Made by a program: the position numbers and the translations under genes
Notes under the pieces: generated by a model
Databases searched by the model: none
The model's input: the letters and a program-made list of their open reading frames with translations, nothing else
What the model was told of the DNA's origin: nothing
Source of the DNA: Polynucleobacter necessarius
GTDB taxonomy: Bacteria > Pseudomonadota > Gammaproteobacteria > Burkholderiales > Burkholderiaceae
Direction: 5' to 3'
Assembly (NCBI RefSeq): GCF_900096755.1
Contig: NZ_LT615227.1
Span: 1,602,539-1,666,538 of the forward strand
Length of the DNA stretch: 64,000 nucleotides
Shown here: piece by piece, positions 55,821-64,000 of the stretch
Numbering within the stretch: the stretch's first letter is position 1
Layout of the letters: every line of letters starts with the position of its first letter

Positions 55821-57756
55821 CCCAATAAGTGCTAGTACTAATGCTAACGTTGCTGCTATTTAAATCACTAGCAATACGGCCTGCCGCCCCTCCATAGATT
55901 AAATAGTTGTACGGGTCGAGCAACCAATTACCAGCACTTCCATCAGCCGCTCTTGTATCAACAAATACATTGTCAGTATTAAGGGTGCCTGCAGATGTTT
56001 CTACATTACCGCCGCGACCATTGATTGCGCCACCTTTTGCGTAGATTGAGCCGTGCACCTCTGTGCGCGAGTTGTGATTCTTGATATCACTCCACAAAAC
56101 AACCTTACCGCCATCGCCATTGATCAATGCGCTTGCATCAATCACTGCACCTTGGTTCATCGTGACTATAGTTGATTGATATACGCCATTGCTGCCTTGC
56201 CAATCTCCGCCGATAAGCACAGTTCCACCACCAGTGTTGCCTGTTGAACTGATATTTGAATTGTTTTCTAGAGTGATGTTATTGGCGGTGATGAGTATGT
56301 TGCCGCCTTGTGTGGCGCCGATGGATTCGAGTGCGCCAGAGATGTTGGAACTGCCATTATTTGCGGAGGTTGTGATGCTTCCGCCACGACCAGTAGAGCC
56401 GTTCGTTTGAATGAGTGCGTTTTGTGTGTTGAGGTTGCCAGCATTGCTGACGATGGTGATGGAGCCACCATCAGTTAAACCATTGGCGCTGATCTGCGCT
56501 TGGTTGATTTGAATATCTTGATTTGATGTGAGCGTAATCGTGCCGCCCGGACCCGTACTTCCGTTGGTTTGCACTACTGCTGCGTTATCAATTGTTAATG
56601 TGTTTGCTGTAACAGCAAAAGAACCGCCCTGCCCATCATTACTGCTATTGGCTGCAACTGTTCCCGCTAAATAAACATCAGTACCGTTAATAGCAATTAC
56701 GCCGCCGGGGCCGTTGTTACCGTTAGCCTGGATCAGTGATCCACTTTGGGCGTTAAATTGCTGTGCTGATAAGGTGATATGGCCGCCAGTTGTGCCATTA
56801 GCCAAAATTTGGGCGGAGCTATAGATAGTTAAATCATTCGCCGCGATCAAACCAATGACATTGCTCTGATTATTTTGGTTATTTTGTGCGCTTGCATTTG
56901 CGTCATTGGCGGCAGTTGTTGAGTAAACAATATCCAATGCACTAGTTGCATTGTTTTGTGCCGTTAAGAACGTTGGCAAATCTTCTTTGCGAATGACGTT
57001 GCCGTTATACGTTACTGATGCGTTTGGTGTACTGGTGCTTGGTGTTGTTGTTGAACCAGCATTGAGTACACCGCTCACATATAAAGCTTGTGCCAACAAA
57101 CTGATTGCAGAGCTTAGTGGTGAACTGCTATTACTTGCATAAGTATTGATTGTGCCATTCGCATAAATGGTTTGCGCTTGCACGGTAACTTGATTAGCAG
57201 TGATGCTGGTACCAACGTTCAAGTAAGCAATTGAACTATTGATGATCACACTTAAATTTTGTCCGCTGATGTTTGCATTGAGATTAAAAATTCCAGGAGA
57301 AGTTAATGTCAATGTTGTTGGCGTGAGACCTTGCTTGAGAATGTTTGCACCACTTGCAATGGTGAGTGCCCCACTACCCGCTTGCGTACAGCCGCCAAGG
57401 CTTGGACAGACATTGCCATTCACTGCAATATTCACGTTGTTGTTTGCAAGTGCAAGTGAAATCACATTCGCTGCAGATGCATCAATGATGAGATCAATTG
57501 GATCTAAGAACCACAAACCAGATTTACCTTTTGCAGCGCTAGTATCTACTTTGAGTTTTGGTGCTACGTTAACTTGCCCTTTAGAACTTGTCTCAACAAA
57601 TCCACCGTTACCACCGAGTACGCCACCAATTGCTTTAAGTGTTCCAGCAACCGTCGTTTTAACTTGTGACCAAATTGCAATCGATCCCGCGTTACCGTTT
57701 TGTGTTGCGGAGACATCAATCACTGCGCCTGCTTTTACAGTCACTGTGTTTGCCAT
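55750..57756 (-). pseudogene. TpsA fragment 3: beta-helix repeat region
   Basis: 668 codons of right-handed beta-helix type sequence rich in Asn, Gly, Ser and Thr. It contains SGLWFLDPIDLIIDAS and, near its end, GNWLLDPYNYLIYGG, a segment that follows the TPS domain in many MBG-type adhesins. Repeated units of the form QTNGSTGPGGTITL occur about every 45 residues. It ends by frameshift at about 55800. Confidence 0.8.
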
Positions 57757-57881
57757 TTGTTTTGTGTTTGCTGCTTTTGTTGCATTGCTTGCAACGACTG
57801 CTTGATTTTGTTCTGCGGTATTAGCTGACGGTGCTTGTGCATTTTCTTGTGTGCCGCCAGAAACTGCTGTTGCAGCCAGAC

Positions 57882-58215
57882 CTACGTTAACTTGACCGCC
57901 ACCTGCTGTGCCGGTAGCGCTAGTAGTCGATTTTTTGGTGATCTTGATGTGTCATTTGCTACCAAGTTCACTTGACCGCCTGCTTTACCCTCTGCCGTGG
58001 TGTTTGCTTCTACGGTGCCGGCCTGGGTGACGGTATTGGCCACCAATTCAATGACGCCGCCGTTATTTACGGCTGAAGAAGCTGAAATACGGCCAGTATT
58101 CTTGACTACGGAGCTCATAAGCTGGTTAGCAGCCCCGGCAGCCAGGACAATTAAGCCGCCATCAGTCTCAACAACCCGTTTATTAGTAATTAAGGCCTTG
58201 TAGGCCGCTTTATCT
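57882..58215 (-). pseudogene. TpsA fragment 2: end of TPS domain
   Basis: Continues fragment 1 in another frame: SVDKAAYKALITNKRVVETD, then INNGGVIELVANTVTQAGTV. This is the usual C-terminal half of the TPS region. It ends near ANDTS, where one missing base (about 57945) shifts the frame. Confidence 0.75.
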
Positions 58216-58218
58216 ACG

Positions 58219-59193
58219 CTAACCCCCCACCAGAGTGCGATTTCCCTGGAAATTAAGGGTAATACGCTCGCCGGCAGCCATGACTACAGTGCCCTGGCCC
58301 ATGGTGGCTAGGACGTAGCCCTGGTTTTGGACCTCTGGAGCCAATAAAGCGATGTAGCCGTCGGCCACATTAGTGGAAATAGTGCCCTTATTGACGATTT
58401 TGCCGGTTCCATTGCCCTGATAGGTCGATTTGCCGTCCATGAAGTCCTTATCGGCAATATTCATGGTGGAAGCAACCACCCCAGCAGCGTTTACTACGGC
58501 ACCCCTGCCAAAAGTGACGCCATTTTCATTTACCAGGATGACTTGGCCGTTGGCGCGCATCGCTCCGTTGATAACAGATGCGCTAGGACCGGTTACGCGA
58601 TTGAGTGTGACTGCATTCGCGTTCGGTTGATTGAAATTAACCTGCGCGTTTTTGCCAACGTTAAAACTATCCCAGTTAATCACTGCACGTTGTGACGTCT
58701 GATTGACATTCATCGTTGCAGCAGTCGCAGATTGTGTTTGTGAAATTGTTGCGTTACCTGCAACAACTTTGCCACCAGTTGGAAGTGCATTTACCGCAAC
58801 TTGGGAAAATGCATTTGGCATCTGGAAAGCCAAAATTAAAGCTACCGAAATGCTCTTCGCTAAGGTGGTTTTTTTGAACGCGCTTTTGAGCGAATTTTGA
58901 ATCGCTTTTTTGCTCAAAATTTGTTGAATATTCTGTGCGCATTTTTTGCACAATTCAACACAATTTTTTATGGTGATTTTTTGGAATGTTGTTGCGCTGA
59001 AATTTTGCTGTAATTGAATTGAGAATTTCTTTGCAAAAATTTCTACCTTGCTAAATACATTTTTTGTATTAACAAAAATGATCTTACGTAATACGCTTGC
59101 ATCTACTGTATTGATCGCTGCGCGCAGCAGTTCGCAGCGCTTGCACAAGGCAGCGCTTAGGGTAGCGAGTTTTGCGGTAACAACTTGGATCAC
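58219..59193 (-). pseudogene. TpsA fragment 1: extended leader, signal peptide and TPS domain
   Basis: Open from GTG 59193, 324 codons. Residues 1-105 are basic and carry five Cys (two CxxC-like pairs). A signal helix follows at about 106-129 (SISVALILAFQMPNAFSQ). The TPS domain shows RAVINWDSFNVGKNAQVNF, then ANGQVILVNENGVTFGRGA, where most family members have NPNG. It ends TLVGG followed by TAG because of one extra G in a run of six (plus C-run at about 58226-58231). There is no good ribosome site and no ATG. An out-of-frame ATG near 59240 suggests the true 5' end may also be shifted. Confidence 0.8.
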
Positions 59194-59470
59194 TTCGATG
59201 TCTTTTGGTTCTAGTACGCGTTTACAGAGGAATATTCCATGCGCGATTGTAGAAATTTGAGGGTTTTTTCATAATGCACTTAGGTACATAAATGGGCTAA
59301 ATACACCCCCTGTTTTTGGCCGGAAATGGGCTATTTTTCGTATAGTGAATTTTTAGCGGGAATCAGGTCGTTTTTGGTGGTTAAACTGAACCCCATTAGC
59401 CGAGTTCCAAAACCCTCCAAAAAAAGTCCAATTTAGTTCTAATTTTTATCAATAGGTCCATTTAAAAAGC
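59194..59470. promoter_or_regulatory. divergent intergenic region between tpsA and the histidine kinase
   Basis: 277 bases, AT-rich, with no gene. A TATAGT box near 59340 on the plus strand could serve the kinase gene, with a weak TTGGCC at 19-base spacing. An ATG near 59240 on the minus strand opens only a 9-codon frame (MEYSSVNAY) and may be the relic of the original adhesin start. No other clear structure. Confidence 0.3.
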
Positions 59471-60915
59471 ATGCATCCAATCAATTCTTTAGCGATCACA
59501 TACCTGCTTTTTACACTCGTATCTAGCGGCATTATTTACGGTGCATTTAGAAAAAATTTAGGCAATTCTGCCAAGTATTTTTTGATTGCAGAACTCTTTA
59601 TGGCGATCACTTCTGTGATCATTTTTATGCAAAATCATTCGCCTGATTGGTATCGGAGTGAAACTCTTGCAGCTGGAAATTTCTTCTCCATTGGCTCCGA
59701 AATTGCAGTGCTTTTTAGCGTCCGATCTTTGGCCAAAAATGTCACCGTTCGACGCTATATTTTTTCGCTTTTTGCACTACTCATTTACGTATTTTTAATT
59801 GAAGTGATTCGCCATTACTTCGGTTCAAAAATCATCATTCTCATTCACAACACTGTGATTGCGAGCATCTCAATTTCGATTTTTATTACGTGTAAATTTA
59901 AGAGTGACGCATCACTTGCGAACAATCGTTTCATCAAATCATTTCGCTTTTTTGAAATGGGTTTAATCATTTTTTCTGTAGTGCGCGGCATAGGATATTT
60001 TGCAACCACAGTGATCGTTCCAAGAGACAATCCAAGCGCATTAGTGATCATCATGTTTACGCTTTATGTCACCATGAGCGTATTCCGTTACATGTCTTAT
60101 ATTGGTCTTCGAATTACCTGGGTTGACCCCAAAAATTGGTCAATAAATCCACTGAATCGGGACCTTGCTAAAGCCGTTGAGGAAAAAGACCATCTTTTAA
60201 GAGGGTTAATCGCCTCCAACCGGGTCATTGGCATTAGTGCACTGGCTAGCTCCCTCGCCCACCAATTAAGCCAGCCTTTAACCGCGATTTCTTTGCAGGC
60301 TGACCGGCTCTAGACGCGAGCTCGCTAAAACGTCCGATAACCCGGTTTTAATGAATTCCCTAGACGAAATCAGCACCCAATCCGGTAAGCTGGCTGAATT
60401 GGTTAAAAACCTGCGCCAACTCTTTAGCTCTCGTAACTATGAGTTTCATTCCTTTAGCCTGCATAAAGCCTGTCATGAAATCCTGGATATTGTGGAGCCC
60501 ACCCTCCAGTCCAAGAGAATCACCCTCACCCAGCGTATTGATACCGACCCCATGGTGCATGGTGATGCCATTCAGATTCAGCAGGTATTGATTAACGTCT
60601 TTAATAATGCAATTGACGCCATTGCTACCGACCCCGAAGGTCTTAATGGCCCTCGAGAGATAGTGCTGAGCATTGGCCAAAACGAACAGAATGCCGTTTT
60701 GCGGATTGAAGATAGTGGAACTGGTATTGAGCCATCCCTGCTACCCTCGATTTTTGAGCTCTATAAGACCACCAAGCAAGGCGGCCTTGGCGTTGGTCTC
60801 TTGGCTTAGCAAGACCATCATGGAACGCCACCATGGCAGCATTACAGCGGTCAATGGATCAAGCGGCGCCGTATTTGAGATTCAGATCCCTTTGGCTAAA
60901 GCCATCAGCGAATAA
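59471..60915 (+). pseudogene. 7-TM sensor histidine kinase, two frameshifts
   Basis: The first frame (59471-60313) has seven TM helices (residues about 8-230) and the HisKA box ALASSLAHQLSQPLTAIS with the phospho-acceptor His. A one-base insertion at about 60307 shifts to the second frame (SRRELAK, LINVFNNAIDAIATD, LRIEDSGTGIEPSLLPSIFE; ends GVGLLA at 60809). A second one-base insertion at about 60800 leads to the third frame (WLSKTIMERHHGSITAVNGS) ending 60915. All HATPase boxes are still readable, so the loss is recent or the indels are sequencing errors. It is followed by its likely partner regulator 11 bases later. Confidence 0.87.
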
Positions 60916-60926
60916 ACTACTGATTC

Positions 60927-61574
60927 ATGAAAAATTCTAGAATCATTATTGTTGAAGACGAATTGGCAGTCCGCCAAGGCTTAACGGATTGGCTGTCGCA
61001 GGAACACGAAGTCTCGGGCTTTGAATCAGCAGAAGCTTTTTTAGATGCCTTAAATGACTTTGAATTTGAGGATGGTCTGCCCACCTGCATTTTGTTGGAT
61101 TTTCAGATGCCAGGCATGACTGAGGTTGAACTGCAGTCCAACCTCAAAATGATGAATGTGCAGTGCCCCATCATCTTTATGAGTGGCAATGCTCAGCAAA
61201 GCGATGTGATTGATGCTTGGCGTGGTGGCGCTATTGATTTCCTGCTTAAGCCGTTTACAGGCGCACAGGTTGATCAATTATTAGAAAAGCTCTTTGCCAA
61301 AGCCGAGCAGATTGCTAGCGTCCAAGAGTCTGTCGTTCAAGAAAAATCATTGATTCAGATTCCGATTAGCCAACGCGAAGCAGAAGTTCTTGCCTTGCTT
61401 GGTAAAGGACATCGTCAAGCAGAAGTATCAGAAATGCTAGGCATTACCTTGCGCACTGTGAAGATGCATCGCGCTAGCCTGAAGAACAAATTAGGGCTCA
61501 ATACGATCGTAGAGTTAACTCGCTACTACGACGAACACATGCCTTCTATTCAATTTATTGCCAAAGGCAACTAA
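60927..61574 (+). CDS. two-component response regulator, FixJ/NarL type
   Basis: 215 aa, intact. The receiver domain has the acidic pair in IIIVEDELAVRQG, the phospho-acceptor Asp in CILLDFQMPGM (about residue 55), Ser in FMSGNA and Lys in DFLLKPFTG. The LuxR-type HTH is at about residues 150-205 (SQREAEVLALLGKGHRQAEV). It lies 11 bases after the broken kinase gene, within the two-partner secretion locus. It therefore probably controlled the adhesin or its transporter. Its sensor is disrupted, so it may be inactive, constitutive or served by another kinase. Confidence 0.93.
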   Translation: MKNSRIIIVEDELAVRQGLTDWLSQEHEVSGFESAEAFLDALNDFEFEDGLPTCILLDFQMPGMTEVELQSNLKMMNVQCPIIFMSGNAQQSDVIDAWRGGAIDFLLKPFTGAQVDQLLEKLFAKAEQIASVQESVVQEKSLIQIPISQREAEVLALLGKGHRQAEVSEMLGITLRTVKMHRASLKNKLGLNTIVELTRYYDEHMPSIQFIAKGN

Positions 61575-61588
61575 GCCTTTGGTCTTTT
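61561..61588 (+). terminator. terminator overlapping the response regulator stop
   Basis: Stem CCAAAGGC (61561-61568) / GCCTTTGG (61575-61582), loop AACTAA, then TCTTTT. The 5' arm is coding and the loop contains most of the TAA stop (61572-61574). It separates the regulator from the convergent tpsB, which ends 27 bases later. Confidence 0.82.
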
Positions 61589-61601
61589 GATATCACTTCT
61601 T

Positions 61602-63362
61602 TTAGAAGTTGTAGCTGCCAGTAATCCAGCCTCTTGGCTGAGTCGTGGTACCGTCGGTATTCACAGGTTGGCCGTAGAAGTTATATAACGGGTTTTGGCC
61701 GATCTTCCAGGCAACCATAGCTCCGAGGTTCCAACCCTCGTAATCCCACTTCACACCCAAACCTCCACCCATGAGTGAGTAGGTATTGTTGGCGTTTGTC
61801 TGACCTTGCCAGCCTGGGTACATAAATTTGTACTGCTGCACTACACCGGCGTCAAAGAAGGCGGATATGTTCAATTTAGGCTGTAACTCGTGACGCACTT
61901 CTACAGTGAAGAGTCCGCCTTGTGAGCCGCCTGATTGCGCTACTGGGTAGGCACGCACACCACATGGGCCACCAAGGTAAAACTGCTCAGCTGAGTTCAA
62001 GTTGGTTGAAGCGAATTGGCCTGACAACGCTGTGTATAGGGTTGTTGAGCCATCCTCAACCAACTGTTGATTGCGATTACCAGAAAAGGTGAGTTTGCTA
62101 AAGTTTGATGGCGTAATCAACTGATACACCACAGGATTGGAGTCTGGCACTGGATACATGCTGTAGTTTGAAATGCTGGTACCCAAGATATCTAGGTGGC
62201 CCAATACCGCAGTAACCGATCCGCTATTGACCGCACCATAACCAAAGCCATCCACAAAGTTTCCAGACATACCCGCTGAAACGTTGTTGATGTTGTAAGC
62301 ACTAATAATCGTTGAATTAGAAATCGTGTTTCTATTGTTGTAGCTCTTTACGTCATAGTTTAATGAGCCGTTTAAGTTGGCGCCCTGACTACGAATCAAG
62401 GGATACGCAGCGCTTAGGCCGGTTGTCCATGCATCGCCAGCACCACCGGTTGAGGCGTAGTTGCTGACGTTCTTATATTGCAAATAAGTGCCGGCCAAAC
62501 CCAGTCTTAAGCCATTCTCAGAGCCTGGCACCGAGATTGCGCCTTGCACGTACTGTGAACCTTCAGAGAAGATGCCATTGACTGAAGCGGAGTCACCGAT
62601 TCCCAAGGGACCATTTAAGTTCAGGGCAAATACACCTTGGTTGGCACCAGTAGTACGGCTTCCGTAGTTATTTGCCTCTACTCTGCCCTGCACTAAGTTT
62701 GGCTGCGTTAACTGAACGCGTACATTCGTTTCGCCATCCTTATCGCCTGGCTCTAACTGACTAGAAACCATAACACCTGGAGTTTCATTCAGAATCACAA
62801 TAGCGCGCTCAAGATTGTCCATATTGAGTGGATCGCCCTGAGGGTTGGCGTAAGTAATGTACTCGGCAGCGCGCTCTTTGCTAAAACGTGTTGGTCCTTG
62901 TGGATTTTCAACAACAACTTTTCCTAGCTTGGCTTCGGTAACTAAAATCTTCACAACGCCATCAGCGATTTTTTGCGGAGGCAAAATAGCTTGGACTGTG
63001 TAGCCCTTGCTGCGATATAAATTCTGAATCGCATCACACGCTCTTTGTAAATCATCAAAACTAACAGGCACTCCAACCCATGAGCGAATGGCTAACTGCA
63101 CTTCTGCCTCTGGAAGAATCTTGACGCCTTCAATGGCAAATGACTTCACTGTGAAGCGCAACTCACCTTCTTTGGGTTGCGTAGGCTGAATAGGGGCTGC
63201 CTTGCCGGGCTCTAGCAATGCTAGCGGTGAAGGCAAAGGAAGCTGTTGCTCCAAGCCCTGCTGCAACGCACCTGCGTCTACCTGGGCAGTTGAAAAAACA
63301 CCTATTGCCGCTAGAGCGAATAAGGATTTATGAAATTGCGTGAATGGTGTGCCGTGTTTCAA
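61602..63362 (-). CDS. TpsB/FhaC/ShlB-type outer-membrane transporter
   Basis: 586 aa, intact. Signal peptide (LFALAAIGVFSTAQVDAG), then POTRA domains at about residues 70-215 (VKSFAIEGVKILPEAEVQ, LPPQKIADGVVKILVTEAKL) and a 16-strand Omp85-type barrel to the C-terminal Phe. The conserved loop L6 motif reads GVRAY, a common variant of VRGY. The residue before it is Cys (GGPCGVRAY), where many relatives have an aromatic. It would secrete the TpsA adhesin encoded downstream on the same strand. The two genes are separated by the regulator pair on the other strand, unlike the usual tpsB-tpsA adjacency. Confidence 0.94.
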   Translation of the reverse strand: MKHGTPFTQFHKSLFALAAIGVFSTAQVDAGALQQGLEQQLPLPSPLALLEPGKAAPIQPTQPKEGELRFTVKSFAIEGVKILPEAEVQLAIRSWVGVPVSFDDLQRACDAIQNLYRSKGYTVQAILPPQKIADGVVKILVTEAKLGKVVVENPQGPTRFSKERAAEYITYANPQGDPLNMDNLERAIVILNETPGVMVSSQLEPGDKDGETNVRVQLTQPNLVQGRVEANNYGSRTTGANQGVFALNLNGPLGIGDSASVNGIFSEGSQYVQGAISVPGSENGLRLGLAGTYLQYKNVSNYASTGGAGDAWTTGLSAAYPLIRSQGANLNGSLNYDVKSYNNRNTISNSTIISAYNINNVSAGMSGNFVDGFGYGAVNSGSVTAVLGHLDILGTSISNYSMYPVPDSNPVVYQLITPSNFSKLTFSGNRNQQLVEDGSTTLYTALSGQFASTNLNSAEQFYLGGPCGVRAYPVAQSGGSQGGLFTVEVRHELQPKLNISAFFDAGVVQQYKFMYPGWQGQTNANNTYSLMGGGLGVKWDYEGWNLGAMVAWKIGQNPLYNFYGQPVNTDGTTTQPRGWITGSYNF

Positions 63363-63464
63363 AATGAATGGTCCAGTAAAAAGCTACATTGCGTTAAATC
63401 AAGCTAAGCGCTTGCTTGATAAATAATGCATAAATTATATTACGAATTAGGGTGGCTCCCATCA

Positions 63465-63490
63465 TTAGCCTGAGAGATTAGCCTGAGAGC
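63465..63490. repeat. 13-bp tandem repeat upstream of nadA and tpsB
   Basis: TTAGCCTGAGAGA (63465-63477) is followed directly by TTAGCCTGAGAGC (63478-63490). The pair is flanked by CATTAGC and GCTAATG, which can form a 7-bp stem around it. It lies in the 194-base divergent gap and could be a paired operator. No factor is recognised. Confidence 0.6.
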
Positions 63491-63556
63491 TAATGCTGAA
63501 TAGTTCAGAGTTAGGGAGTTTCAGGTGAAAATAGCCTCTCTCGTTTAAGATTTCTT

Positions 63557-64000
63557 ATGAATTCAACTGTCAGCACCCCGATTGCCTTTGACTACCCACA
63601 GCAAGATGCTGCCGGGGTAACTTGCACCGCCCAAGCTTGGGCTAAAGTTCCGCCCCACCTTGCCGCCCCTGAAAAAGCCGCTGTGATTGCTCGCATCAAA
63701 CAGTTATTAGTTGAAAAAGATGCGGCTTTGGTTGCCCACTACTACGTGGATGGTGATATTCAAGATTTAGCGCTAGAGACTGGTGGCTATGTTGCCGACT
63801 CATTAGAAATGGCTCGCTTTGGCAAAAATCATCCTGCCAAGAATTTAATTGTTGCTGGTGTTCGCTTTATGGGCGAATCTGCCAAGATCCTTAGCCCTGA
63901 GAAGCGCGTCTTCATGCCAGATTTAGACGCCACTTGTTCTTTAGATTTAGGCTGCGACGCTGCTGACTTTGCCAAATTTCGTGCGGCACATCCTGATCGT
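63557..64000 (+). CDS. nadA: quinolinate synthase (5' part)
   Basis: Open from ATG 63557 to the window edge, 148 codons, no lesion. Iron-sulfur enzyme that condenses iminoaspartate and dihydroxyacetone phosphate to quinolinate for NAD synthesis. Visible motifs: [14 protein letters not shown] (substrate-binding His and Tyr), [20 protein letters not shown], and [12 protein letters not shown] with the first cluster-ligand Cys. The remainder lies beyond the window. Confidence 0.95.
   Translation, partial: MNSTVSTPIAFDYPQQDAAGVTCTAQAWAKVPPHLAAPEKAAVIARIKQLLVEKDAALVAHYYVDGDIQDLALETGGYVADSLEMARFGKNHPAKNLIVAGVRFMGESAKILSPEKRVFMPDLDATCSLDLGCDAADFAKFRAAHPDR

Larger units (their letters stand above)
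34334..59193 (-). pseudogene. giant two-partner-secretion adhesin (TpsA/FhaB-like) with MBG/YDG repeats, broken
   Basis: About 24.9 kb, nominally about 8,280 codons, now spread over at least 17 reading frames on one strand. Order from the N-terminus: cationic extended leader and signal peptide; TPS secretion domain (58219-58750); beta-helix repeats with LWFLDPIDL; PATR-like repeats (SGGITVSSGTLSIATGG); a block of repeats of about 115 residues; then a long array of YDG and MBG domains; and a C-terminal tail ending NGDMNCGDN. Such proteins are secreted by a TpsB pore and form surface or released adhesive filaments. The TpsB gene at 61602-63362 is intact. The continuity of domain types across every break supports one original gene. 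The exact start is unclear. Confidence 0.9.

Noticed and set aside
57239..57805. 188-codon plus-strand frame opposite the adhesin
   Set aside because: Same reason: antisense shadow of low-complexity repeats, no start signals.
34334..59193. Several separate adhesin genes rather than one
   Set aside because: There is no internal signal peptide or TPS domain, no terminator between pieces, and domain sequence continues across each break in a neighbouring frame.

Overview
The window looks like a chromosome segment of a betaproteobacterium of the family Burkholderiaceae. Polynucleobacter is my best guess, specifically a reduced host-associated lineage. The reasons are the moderate AT-rich composition, the gene order ilvB-ilvH-ilvC-psd-pssA-leuA, the cluster ECF sigma / DUF3619 / DUF3106 / RDD, the block yicC-gmk-rpoZ-spoT facing rph-rdgB-hemW, and a very high load of pseudogenes. 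This assignment comes from memory of gene content and order, not from a search.

Layout. (1) 1-6800, minus strand: branched-chain amino acid and phosphatidylethanolamine synthesis (ilvBHC-psd-pssA-leuA), all intact. Between pssA and leuA lies a short Leu-rich leader ORF, then a possible antiterminator and a terminator hairpin. This is a classical ribosome-mediated attenuator. (2) 6960-9200, plus strand: intact sigma factor operon. (3) 9180-15450: mostly decayed genes, namely a truncated FtsX-type permease fused by deletion to the first 45 codons of an mlaF-like ATPase, a frameshifted STAS-MlaE permease, greB with a 5-bp duplication and a changed tip residue, and spoT split inside its synthetase domain. 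tRNA-Arg(ACG) and rpoZ are intact. (4) 15480-19700: intact gmk, yicC, rph, rdgB and hemW. (5) 19740-31220: an accessory region in which almost everything is broken: a Bug/TctC receptor, an SdsA-type alkyl sulfatase, a 7-TM histidine kinase, a formylglycine-generating enzyme, a MetA-type outer-membrane protein, two Cys-type sulfatases and an LhgO-like oxidase. One outer-membrane protein gene and tRNA-Ser(UGA) survive. (6) 31350-34250: intact pgi and phosphomannomutase/phosphoglucomutase. (7) 34330-63360: a two-partner secretion locus. A giant TpsA adhesin gene of about 24.9 kb is cut into at least 17 reading frames. It has a TPS domain, beta-helix repeats, PATR repeats and a long YDG/MBG array. 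Its TpsB transporter is intact. A histidine kinase (two frameshifts) and an intact FixJ/NarL-type response regulator sit between them on the other strand. (8) 63557-64000: the 5' part of nadA.

The pattern is informative. Anabolic and core RNA/cell-envelope genes are open, whereas stress control, lipid transport, sulfate-ester scavenging, adhesion and sensing genes carry indels, nonsense changes and deletions. Larger deletions, a tandem duplication and nonsense substitutions argue for real gene decay. Several single-base indels could still be sequencing errors and should be checked against reads.
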